Part shown: positions 32,112-40,620 of the stretch, one piece after another
How the letters are laid out: every line of letters begins with the position of its first letter
How positions within the stretch are numbered: the stretch's first letter is position 1
From: Leguminivora glycinivorella
Taxonomy: Eukaryota; Arthropoda; Insecta; Lepidoptera; Tortricidae
Length of the DNA stretch: 64,000 bases
Assembly: GCF_023078275.1 (NCBI RefSeq)
Contig: NC_062985.1
Coordinates: 5,473,408-5,537,407 of the forward strand
Direction of reading: 5' to 3'
Translations under genes and position numbers: made by a program
Notes under the pieces: model-generated
Told to the model about the DNA's origin: nothing
What the model saw: only the letters and a program-made list of their open reading frames with translations
Databases searched by the model: none

Positions 32112-33884
32112 GCTACCGCTTTACCCGTTTTACCCCAAGAGCCCGCAGAAATATCTGATGAAAACTCTCAAGATAACAGCGTCATTACAACAGATGATTC
32201 TGAGAGCAGCAGTGAGACCCCAGATGACCCTGCGGATGAGACGTATGTCCCAGGAGATTCAACACTGGAAGACTTTGAAAACTCTACGGATGGAACGAGT
32301 GAGTTTGAGTCTGCTAATATAGCAAACACTGTATGCAGTGACACAGGGGACCCTCAAACAGTTCGCGAGGCGCTGAGTGGCCCGGATGCGAGTAAGTGGA
32401 AAGCCGCGATGGCGGAAGAGTATAAATCCTTCATCGATAACAAGTGTTGGACTCTGACTGACCGCGATGCGAAGCAACGGCCTGTCAAATGCAAGTGGAT
32501 CTTTAAAAGAAAGCTTGGCCTCGATGGGGAAATACTGAGATACAAAGCGCGCCTTGTTGCAAAAGGTTATACCCAGAAATACGGTATTGATTACGAGGAA
32601 ACGTTTTCTCCTGTAGTAAGATATTCCACTATACGTACGTTACTAGCTTTAGCAACGGAACATAACATGAATATCGAGCATCTTGATGTAAAAACGGCGT
32701 TTTTGAATGGAGATTTAAAAGAAACCGTTTTTATGGAGCAGCCAGAAGGCTATAAGATTAAGGGCCAAGAAGATAAAGTTTACAAGTTGAATAAGGCCAT
32801 ATACGGACTGAAGCAAGCTTCGAAGTCTTGGTATGAGAAAATAAATGGCGTTTTGACAAACAAAATGAAGTTCAAACGTTTATCTTCCGAACCTTGTGTT
32901 TATGTCAAGTCGAGCGGGAAATCCATTATTATAATTGCGCTCTATGTTGATGACATAATGTTGTTTTCTTCAGCTGATTGCCGAGATACGGCTGGAATCA
33001 AAGAAGAATTAAAGAAGGCCTTTGAAATCAAAGACTTAGGGCCAGCTCATCACATTCTTGGAATGAGGCTTTGCAGACAGAATGACGAGATTACTCTAGA
33101 CCAGTCAAGCTATATTAAGAAGGTGCTAGAACGATTTCATATGTCGGACTGCAAACCTGCACGAACACCTATGGAAACAGGTCTGAAGCTCGTGAAATCT
33201 ACAAAGAAAGATTGTACGCACGACTACAGAGGCCTGATAGGATGTCTAATGTACATAGCGGTATGTACGCGACCAGATATTGCGCATGCTGTCAGCTCAC
33301 TCAGCCAGTTCAACGACGCGTACGACGAGAACCACTGGAAAGCGGCGAAACGCGTTCTTCGCTATCTGAAAGGTACGCTTAATCATTGTTTAACTTTTCA
33401 GAAGTCAGGTTTAGACATCGTCGCATATGCTGATGCTGATTTTGCGTCAAATGAGATCGATCGCCGATCTTATACCGGTTTTGTGTTCAAAATCGGAAAT
33501 TCTACTATTTCATGGGAGAGTAGGAGACAAAAGACAGTCGCTCTTTCAAGCACGGAGAGTGAGTACATGTGTCTGTCAGATGCTTGTAAAGAGGCTCTCT
33601 TTATACGCAAGTTTCTGTTCGAAATTTACGGGGTACAGTATAGGATTACTTTGTTTAATGACAATCAGTCTGCACTGAAATTGTGTGCTAATTCTATGTA
33701 CCACGCCAGAACGAAGCACATCGATGTACGGCATCACTTCCTCAGGGAAATCGTTGAGGAAGGTACTGTCGTTTTAAAATACCTATCAACTGATGAAATG
33801 GTGGCCGATGTTTTAACGAAACCGTTAGCAAAAGAAAAACATGATAAGTTTGTTAGTCATTTATTTGTATCATTAAATAAGTGA
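32112..33884 (+). CDS. copia reverse transcriptase and RNase H half
   Basis: Open from 32112 to TGA at 33884, with first usable ATG at 32409; the part before it (acidic, Ser/Asp/Glu-rich linker) originally joined the integrase half in the same frame. From that ATG: RT motifs KCKWIFKRK, the catalytic HLDVKTAFLNG (D93) and YVDD (179-182); then TRPDI and the RNase H signature AYADADFA (339-346), SSTESEY and HIDVRHHFLRE. The polyprotein end is followed by the 3' non-coding part and a purine tract. The frame has no stop. Cut off from Gag-integrase by the inversion, it has no normal way to be translated. Confidence 0.88.
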   Translation, partial: ATALPVLPQEPAEISDENSQDNSVITTDDSESSSETPDDPADETYVPGDSTLEDFENSTDGTSEFESANIANTVCSDTGDPQTVREALSGPDASKWKAAMAEEYKSFIDNKCWTLTDRDAKQRPVKCKWIFKRKLGLDGEILRYKARLVAKGYTQKYGIDYEETFSPVVRYSTIRTLLALATEHNMNIEHLDVKTAFLNGDLKETVFMEQPEGYKIKGQEDKVYKLNKAIYGLKQASKSWYEKINGVLTNKMKFKRLSSEPCVYVKSSGKSIIIIALYVDDIMLFSSADCRDTAGIKEELKKAFEIKDLGPAHHILGMRLCRQNDEITLDQSSYIKKVLERFHMSDCKPARTPMETGLKLVKSTKKDCTHDYRGLIGCLMYIAVCTRPDIAHAVSSLSQFNDAYDENHWKAAKRVLRYLKGTLNHCLTFQKSGLDIVAYADADFASNEIDRRSYTGFVFKIGNSTISWESRRQKTVALSSTESEYMCLSDACKEALFIRKFLFEIYGVQYRITLFNDNQSALKLCANSMYHARTKHIDVRHHFLREIVEEGTVVLKYLSTDEMVADVLTKPLAKEKHDKFVSHLFVSLNK

Positions 33885-34137
33885 CTTGGCTCTAAGCAAT
33901 ATACTATATACTTGAAGGTATAGTTTGTTTTAGATCCGTTTCATGTATGTTTTGACTATTTGTAGTTTTATATGTTACGGATACTTTACGAAATTTACTG
34001 ATACCTTTGCTATGCCTATTTTTGTGTTGTAGGTAATGTTTTGTTTTTAGACAGCGGATGTGTCTAATGTATTTGCTTAGATTACTATGTGTTTAATGTA
34101 TGTGATGTACATGAGTTTATATTGGTTCAAGGGCCAA

Positions 34138-34345
34138 TGTTAGAACCTACGTAAGTTTATTAACTATGAAGTTCGTATGTGTACCATTATAAACTCTACT
34201 GGTTGAATAGAATCGTCTTCTAGACAATGTCACATTATGTAAACATGTCAGTTTGGTTCAGTTCGTTTGCCTGTGCGGTCGGCACAAATATACATTGGAA
34301 AACTATCTAGTATTTTATTTACTGTGTCCACGGATATTTCCAACT
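34138..34345 (+). repeat. Right copia LTR
   Basis: 208 bp reading identical to the left LTR, preceded by TTCAAGGGCCAA and followed by the duplication GTCTG. Confidence 0.9.
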
Positions 34346-34499
34346 GTCTGATTTCAAATCAAAAAATATTTTAGTACGTATGTTCTTTGCATTAGAAGGC
34401 CGTTCGGAAGTTAAATAATGTGCTCAAGCAACGCGTTACACTTTCCGTGTTGGAATCCGTAGTGAAATCTGTGGGATTTTTTGTTGGGATGCATAATGT

Positions 34500-34865
34500 G
34501 GAGTGGTGGAGAGTGACAAAGAGCCATGGTCTGTGGTCGATCCTTCGCGTTTTCTGGCCAGACACTATCCGAAATCGAGACCTATGGAGTATATAGTAGC
34601 TAACCGCGATACAAAAAGGAACATGGATGGCACACTCACACTATTTAAAGAGGGGAACGAAATAACGCAACCATTGCTTTCGGCTGGAAACCGCAAAATG
34701 CAAGTCGTGGCTCCGAGCGCCCTGGAAACTCATGGAAGCGGTCCGTTGAGGATGGACTACGAGCGACCGGGTCGAGCTGAAGCGAGACCACGAGGGTAGC
34801 TGAAGATAGGAAGGCGTGGCGCGAACTCGTGAAGGCCCTTTGCACCTCTGTGGTGATGGTGACGT
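34500..34865 (+). pseudogene. RTE-like LINE C-terminal remnant inside the hAT element
   Basis: In one frame the end reads SWKRSVEDGLRATGSS, a stop, then VAEDRKAWRELVKAL before a final TAG. The DxxxWRxLV motif and the preceding W.xxVExxL motif are characteristic of RTE-type LINE C-termini. At least one internal stop and no recognisable RT upstream, so it is a decayed, 5'-truncated copy, presumably captured by the hAT-like element before the copia insertion. Confidence 0.5.
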
Positions 34866-35700
34866 AGGATTTCAAGATCAACAACATGTTTTCAGCATAA
34901 TATGAGAAGTATGAAGCATATTGCTACGAGAATAATAAAATTCAAAGCTTAAAAATGACCATTTTTAAAAGGTAACCAGTAAGATTGTTGATTCAGCAAT
35001 AGCAAATAATACTAGGGTCAATTACTCTTGCTGGCTTTAATTTAGTTACTGTAGTTTTTCTTAACCGATACTCGATATTTTTATACAGGCTGAGAAAAGG
35101 TTAACGCTGACTTTTAATAGTTATGCTTAATATGATTGTGATACTTTTTTTGTTCTTCTTTTCATGTGAGTAAAGTTAACTGTAAAATAACACAATACAA
35201 GTTTTTTTTTTATTTTTAAATACTGATCTCATAACGCATGTAATGTTTTTATATGTTTAGGTATATTATAATGTGCGCTCTTTATCGTATCTTAAAAGCT
35301 TTATAGGTATTACTGTAAAACGTTACACTGATAATAATTTTGTTATCCTATCAAAGTTTCAAAAGAATGAAATAATTTGATTTGCGACTGATTATTATAG
35401 TAAAATTTACTTGTTAACTGGTAAACAAGTTGATTTCTAAGCCTTTAAACTGTTGGTTCATTAATCGTGATGCAAAATACCATCATACTTGTCATATTAT
35501 GGTGAAAACATGCAAAAAAAGGCACTATTTGGGTACTTTTAGTCTTCAAGGCCAATCCGACCGGATCCGGCGGATCCGCCGGATTGGGGCCGAAATCCGG
35601 CCGGATCCGGCCGGATTGGGAATCAGACCGGATTGCAATCCCTAGCACCAATCTGTCGCCAGCACCGCTACACTTCAACGGCCAAGTCACACAACACAAC

Positions 35701-35939
35701 ATCCATACTAATATTATAAATGGGAAAGTGTGTGTGTCTGTTTGTTTGTCCATCTTTCACGGCAAAACGGAGCGACGTATTGACGTAATTTTTTAAGTGG
35801 AGATAGTTGAAGGGATGGAAAGTGACATAGGCTACTTTTTGTCAATTTTTATATCCCCCCACTTCCTTAGAATGGAGGATGGAAGTTTGTGGAGAGATTT
35901 TCGAATTTAACGCGAGCGAAGCCGCGAGCAAAGGCTAGT
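35701..35939 (+). mobile_element. Lep1-like mini-Helitron, complete
   Basis: Starts ATCCATACTAATATTATAAA and ends with hairpin CGCGAGCGAAGCCGCGAG followed by AAAGGCTAGT. It carries about 60 extra bp (CCCCACTTCCTTAGAATGG region) absent from the copies at 6154 and 12538. Non-coding. Confidence 0.8.
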
Positions 35940-36107
35940 TAACTATAATAATAAAGAAATCGCAGTAAGGAACTTTATGTAGATTTCATTACTTTTTAGA
36001 GATAAACAAGCAGCTCCATCGAGACGGCTATTTTTTACAGAATGTTTTTGGTGGGATATACATAGGCATAGGTATATAACACTAACAAGGTATCTATTGT
36101 CTTAGTC

Positions 36108-36234
36108 CGTTTTCACATTATCCGATCCGATATCGGATGTCGGAAGGATTTAAATGGAAAAAATCCAAGATAGCGCCTGTAATGTATGGGGTATCAGTCC
36201 TACATCCGATATCGGATCGGATAATGTGAAAACG
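36108..36234. mobile_element. MITE with long TATCCGATC inverted ends
   Basis: CGTTTTCACATTATCCGATC at the left is mirrored exactly by GATCGGATAATGTGAAAACG at the right; the arms extend through GATATCGGATGT (about 33 bp). Whole element 127 bp. Confidence 0.8.
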
Positions 36235-36929
36235 CATTTAGTCTCATTAATTATTACTTATGTCAGAGTTTCACTAATTATTTATTTTCATTCATTTATT
36301 ATCTCAGTTTAGGTTTATACGAGTACCAAACGAATAGTATAGGAGTAGAAAATATATTACCAAAACAATACAAACTATCATACCTAGTCGGCCAGTGCAT
36401 GGCCTACGCTGCCGATGGTTAGGGTGCTCGGAGTTACATACAAGAAACGCTGAACTATCCGCGTTGTGTCCAAGACGAAGCCTGACCGACGAAGCTAGCA
36501 AGTCTCTCTACATGTTAGCTGAAATACTGTCAAACCGTTCACTGTGATTACTCAGATTATTATAAGCAAAATGATCTTCGAATGAACTTTCTGGACAATT
36601 GAGATGCATGGGCGCAGTCGAAACCAGCTCGCCCATTCAGCCGTGTCCCGTTGAAAATCGGAAAGATTCTTTTCTCAAACATGGTATGAAATATTGATGT
36701 TATGTGCCTTATAATTGGCAGCGAAGTATGACGTTGCAGGTGCGGCTAGGACGATTGATAGATAATGGAATTTCATACAAACCTTGCAGGCCAAGGCCGG
36801 CAAAGTCCTCTTTTTTAATTTCCAAACACAGATAATTGTGACATAACATCCAGGTATTTAGCCAATTAAAAAAAAAACTATAAGGGGCTTTATAGACGTG
36901 CCGACTGCAACTGGTACGGGCCCTAGACA
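36235..36929. other. No feature recognised
   Basis: No coding exon or repeat could be supported. Confidence 0.4.
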
Positions 36930-37255
36930 ATATTTGATTTTGGGTGCGTTTTCATACAAAAAAAATTTTTTTCGTTTTTTTTGAATTTTTTTTTAACTTT
37001 TTGTTTTTTTATAAGCGTATACGGGGCATCAAAGGGGAACGAAAATTCGATTATTTTTGCGCTACGACGCACCGTTTAGGAGATACAGCCATCCAAAGTT
37101 ACTATTTTCAGTAGACTTTATTTATTTCATACCATGTTTGAGAAAAGCACTATACATACCTCGGCGGGAAATGGGGGTGCCCGCCTCAGACCTATCCGGC
37201 CTCGCTTCGCTCGGCCCCCTTTGTCCCGGCCTCTGTAGTAATGTACTATTTCCTT
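36930..37255. repeat. Dispersed repeat related to 3240-3345
   Basis: GGCATCAAAGGGGAACGAAA, ACCGTTTAGGAGATACAGCC and TTGTCCCGGCCTCTGTAGTA recur in the same order at about 3245-3335. Non-coding. Confidence 0.5.
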
Positions 37256-38023
37256 AGCACATTTAATGTTTACAAATTGGATTTGCCTTCTGTCAACTAA
37301 ACTGGTAAATTTATGTATGAGGTCATTGGTCATACAATTATTAATTTATACAGTTATTAATTCTGTATCTCTACTCGCATTGCTGCTGCGATTCTAAAAT
37401 GTTTAATATCCATATTATGAATATTCAATAAATCATACAATGACATTTGTGATGTGACATGGATGTCACATCTGTTGGCACAATGATTGCGTTTTGTTGA
37501 ACGTATTTGAGCTCAAAATATAGGTTTCTTATCACTAAGTATATTATATTAATGAACAACGAAACGGATGTGACATTTTCCTAGTCCACCAACGTCATCT
37601 AGTCATTTTATTTGGCAATAATTAGACAACATGCTATATGCGAACAAACTTAGCCAGCGAAGCGATCACAACTACGTCGAGGCCGACCAAAAAATATAAT
37701 TTGTAAAAATTGTATTTTGAGCCAATATTTTGATATTAAAATAAAGTTTTTTGATAATTATTCATAGTATAATATAAAACAAGTGGGTGAAAATATGTTT
37801 TTTTCCACTCCCGGGTTACGAAACAACGCCATCTAGTTTTAAAGCAAAAATTAAGCTTTTTACAGGAGTACGCTTTTTTGTATGGGCTATATCAGTCCAG
37901 TATTAAAAAATGGTCCTTGCTTTAGACTTTAGAGATTAAGAGAAGGTGTGAGATATAATAGAAGCACGCGTGATAAAAAATAACACTTTAATAAAATATG
38001 ACAGTAAAAATTTTGAAGACGTG
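37256..38023. other. Intergenic, 3' flank of gene 2
   Basis: AT-rich, nothing recognised apart from lying downstream of gene 2. Confidence 0.4.
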
Positions 38024-38029
38024 TTTATT
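38024..38029 (-). terminator. Poly(A) signal overlapping gene 2 stop codon
   Basis: On the minus strand the gene ends TGAATAAAC: the last base of the TGA stop is the first base of AATAAA. If used, the 3' UTR would be only about 10-30 nt. Confidence 0.5.
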
Positions 38030-39051
38030 CAATTGCCGCTCATATACAATATGCCGGTAACATATGATCGAAAGTCCGACATCGCTGATTTTATACCTTT
38101 GGACAGTTCACTCATCAGTTCTTGCACTAAGTTCGTTATAATGTTGAACTCGTAGATCTTCCTATCCGTTGCGAAGTACGCCACGAGGCCTGTGTCCACG
38201 GACAGAGCGGTGGCGGCAAACGAGCCGCGACTATTGGCCGTGCCCTCTGCGGTCGCGTTCGCCCCCCATATCTGGTAGTATTCCTCGTCCACATTTACTA
38301 AACTATAGTCTGACACAAACAGCGGTGTCCTCACGAACCACACGTTCTTCAGATTACTAGGGATACCTTCGACTGGTCTCACACCTTGTCCGTCGTACAC
38401 GTAGAACTTTTTATCGGTCGTGTAATAATACACGTGTCCTTTGCTGTCAAGCGTAAACTGCTCGGCGTTCTTCACCGCATCAATGATAGTACTTTTCTGT
38501 GCATCCTCGCTAAGCTTGTACAGTTGATGCTGTTTGTTCAGGTACAACACTCCTGTGCCATTTGCAGCCGCGATCGAGATCACATCGTCACTGACTGACC
38601 CGTACTTTTCTACAGAGTTTTTCTTCCTATTGTAGATGTATATTCCGTTTTTAGCAGCGAAATAGGCAGCTTGGGTTAAGGAGGCTATAGCGATGTCTCG
38701 GGCGTGGTCCAGCAGTTTAGTTGAGACCATGTGTTTAGAATTTTTAGGGTCTTTAGTCAGTGCGTATAGGCCGTAGTCAACTCTCTCTCCGTGTTCATTG
38801 ACGTCTGATTCTATAAAGAACACAACTTCATTTTCGATTGCTTTGCCTTCTCCGAATAGTACCGCAAGGCTGGTGACGTCATGGTCCGCAGTGTGAAGCA
38901 GGGTGGACTTAGACAGGAGTTCGTCTTCGGAGTTGGCAGTGGCGAATGCGGAGACGGGAGCGGCGGTAGGAGCGGAGGCGGGAGCGGAGGCGGGAGCGGT
39001 CGATACGCGGGCCACCAGCAGGCAACACGCCATACTCAAGAGCCACTCCAT
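38029..39051 (-). CDS. Secreted ommochrome-binding-protein-like protein 2
   Basis: 340 codons from ATG at 39051; the frame is open four codons further but that begins with GTG at the splice acceptor, so ATG is preferred. Signal peptide MEWLLSMACCLLVARVSTA, then an Ala/Pro/Ser-rich stretch, then the same blade-like motifs as gene 1 (GIYIYNRKKNSVEKYG, LNKQHQLYKLSED, HVYYYTTDKKFYVYDGQ, VAYFATDRKIYEF) and an amphipathic C-terminal helix (LVQELMSELSKGIKSAMSDF). The mature part lacks cysteine; N-glycosylation sites at N164 and N265. About two thirds of core positions equal gene 1 by eye. Exon 2 starts at 39062 after acceptor CGTCGTTTCAG. The resemblance to ommochrome-binding proteins is tentative; a secreted protein is well supported. 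Confidence 0.8.
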   Translation of the reverse strand: MEWLLSMACCLLVARVSTAPASAPASAPTAAPVSAFATANSEDELLSKSTLLHTADHDVTSLAVLFGEGKAIENEVVFFIESDVNEHGERVDYGLYALTKDPKNSKHMVSTKLLDHARDIAIASLTQAAYFAAKNGIYIYNRKKNSVEKYGSVSDDVISIAAANGTGVLYLNKQHQLYKLSEDAQKSTIIDAVKNAEQFTLDSKGHVYYYTTDKKFYVYDGQGVRPVEGIPSNLKNVWFVRTPLFVSDYSLVNVDEEYYQIWGANATAEGTANSRGSFAATALSVDTGLVAYFATDRKIYEFNIITNLVQELMSELSKGIKSAMSDFRSYVTGILYMSGN

Positions 39052-39090
39052 TATCCTGCTCACTGAAACGACGGAAATAACAAATTAAAT

Positions 39091-39266
39091 GGGCCATCTT
39101 TTAAAGTTCTCCACCCCACTTTTTTTGTAGCATGGGTGTTTTTTACGCGATTTATACTCAGAATCGCGAGGTCTTTCGATCCTGATAGGAAAAAAAAAAT
39201 GTCCCAAGACTTTCATAAATTTTTCAAACCTTCCATTGGGGTGGACAACTTTGAAAAAATGCCCCA
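39091..39266. mobile_element. Palindromic MITE in gene 2's intron
   Basis: GGGCCATCTTTTAAAGTTCT..CACCCCACTTTTTTTG at the left is mirrored by GGTGGACAACTTTGAAAAAA at the right. An internally shortened relative of 15074-15400. It lies between gene 2's 5' exon and its coding exon. Confidence 0.6.
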
Positions 39267-39528
39267 AATATGACCGTTGATAATGGGATAATTGACACTT
39301 ACCTACCTGCCTACATTTTATAGAACATGATCAACAAAGCTTATTTTTAGGTATCATCAGTTTCCTCGTAAATAGTAATACAATAAATGCTTGTTTTATT
39401 ATAGGTTTTATGTAATTCTTGGAGATATTTATATGATAGAAGGCGCCTAAAAATATCAGAACATGTTGCACCTGATAAACGGCATTTGTAAAATCTGAAC
39501 ACCTTTGTAATTTGTTTAAAGTGCTTAC

Positions 39529-39613
39529 CTGATAATTTGAAATATATACAACTCTACAGGACCACGGAAAAAGTTCAACTAGGTTTTGAAAAAGGTGAAG
39601 CTAACTATTTATA
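39529..39613 (-). promoter_or_regulatory. TATA box and 5' UTR exon of gene 2
   Basis: On the minus strand TATAAATA (39613-39606) precedes, by a normal distance, a probable start near 39580. The exon ends ATTATCAG at 39529 with a strong donor GTAAGC. This pairs with the acceptor at 39063 to give an intron of about 466 bp and a non-coding first exon of about 50 nt. Confidence 0.5.
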
Positions 39614-39945
39614 AACACCTAATTAGTACATATTTATTGTTTATAAATTGACTAATGGTTTAACGGCTATCATACTTAGATAGATAAGTAAGAAAATAAT
39701 GCTCACTCCAAACATCATTTGTACCAAAATAATTATTATGTCATCGTCGTTATCTATCGTTGAATTCGTTGAGTAGCGATATCATCAGCAGTGATCGGAA
39801 CTATTGAGAGCAAAACTTTAACAAAACTTGCAATGGACATTTTAGAGTACTTACACTTACAGCCATGAAAATATTTATATCCTTGTAGTAATGTATTTGA
39901 AATCTTGAATTCAGGTATAGAATTAAAATTAAAAAGATGAAGTAT
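39614..39945. other. Upstream of gene 2, no feature
   Basis: AT-rich; presumably includes gene 2's distal promoter, but no specific site was recognised. Confidence 0.35.
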
Positions 39946-40302
39946 TTACTCAAAGCCGCTCCAAACGGATGATCGAATGTTGTCCACCATTGATTTTATA
40001 CCCTTGGACGCTTCGACCAGCAGGCTTTCCACTATTTTCGCTATAACGTTGAACTTGTAGATTTTGTGCTCTGTCGCAAAATACACAACGATACCGGTGT
40101 CAACCGACAGGGCGCTCGGGGTGATCGAGTCGGGGCTGCTAGCCCGTACCAGTTTTCTTTGCATTTGCGCTCATCCCCCATAATCGGCAGTGCTCTTTGT
40201 ACCCATTCACTAAACTGTAGCCTTCCTCAAACAACGGGGTCTTCCCGAAACTCGCTTTCTTTAGATTGGGGATACCTTCAACTAATCTCACTCTATGTCC
40301 GT
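39946..40302 (-). pseudogene. Broken third copy of the secreted-protein family
   Basis: On the minus strand, 40302 to about 40165 encodes VRLVEGIP, KTPLF and YSLVNGY, matching the region around residues 223-260 of genes 1 and 2. A frameshift near 40160 moves the match to another frame, which continues ALSVDTGIVVYFATEHKIYKFN and the amphipathic tail, ending at 39946. The N-terminal two thirds and the signal peptide are absent. Degraded relic; no promoter seen. Confidence 0.75.
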
Positions 40303-40620
40303 TATACCTATTTTTTTGATTCGTCGAACTCGGGTGGATGTTGTGTAGACACAGACAGTGCGCGATCCACCCTCATTTGCTAGCATCGGTGCGTTCGCGT
40401 CAAATAGTAGTTTATGATATATAATTATATGAGTTCGCTTTCAGCGTTACCACACGTGTCAAAAATCGAAAATATAATCGGCCGTCGACGTTCGGCTAAC
40501 TGACCATCAGTTTATAGTCAGTGAGGCTATTTAGTTTCAATAATTATGTAAATTTCCTTGTAAATAAACTGTTAAGTCATATTGTTTATTTCAATGATGA
40601 GTCAAACTTGTTATTATCTA
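40303..40620. other. No feature recognised
   Basis: Between the relic gene and the tandem array; nothing supportable. Confidence 0.4.

Larger units (their letters stand above)
29606..34345 (+). mobile_element. Ty1/copia retrotransposon with an internal inversion
   Basis: Direct 208-bp LTRs (29606-29813; 34138-34345) read as identical, and 5-bp duplications GTCTG flank them (29601-29605; 34346-34350). A primer-binding site follows the left LTR and a purine tract (CAAGGGCCAA) precedes the right one. Inside, gag-protease-integrase is on the minus strand and RT-RNase H on the plus strand. The segment 29824-32108 is inverted between short inverted repeats GGTAGCAGA (29815-29823) and TCTGCTACC (32109-32117). 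Both halves have long intact frames. The arrangement cannot make one Gag-Pol protein. Confidence 0.9.
29254..35644. mobile_element. hAT-like element (8-bp duplication GCACCAAT) hosting a copia insertion
   Basis: Exact direct repeats GCACCAAT lie at 29246-29253 and 35645-35652. The ends are TAGGGATTGCAATCCGG and its mirror CCGGATTGCAATCCCTA. Subterminal regions carry many CCGGATCCGG-type palindromes. Removing the copia element (29606-34350) leaves about 1.65 kb with no transposase, but with an RTE-like LINE remnant (34500-34865). It shares the TAGGGATTGCA end with the element at 15870 but has different subterminal repeats, so it is a sibling family. Confidence 0.8.

Noticed and set aside
40066..40383. 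105-codon plus-strand frame
   Set aside because: Antisense to the relic secreted gene.
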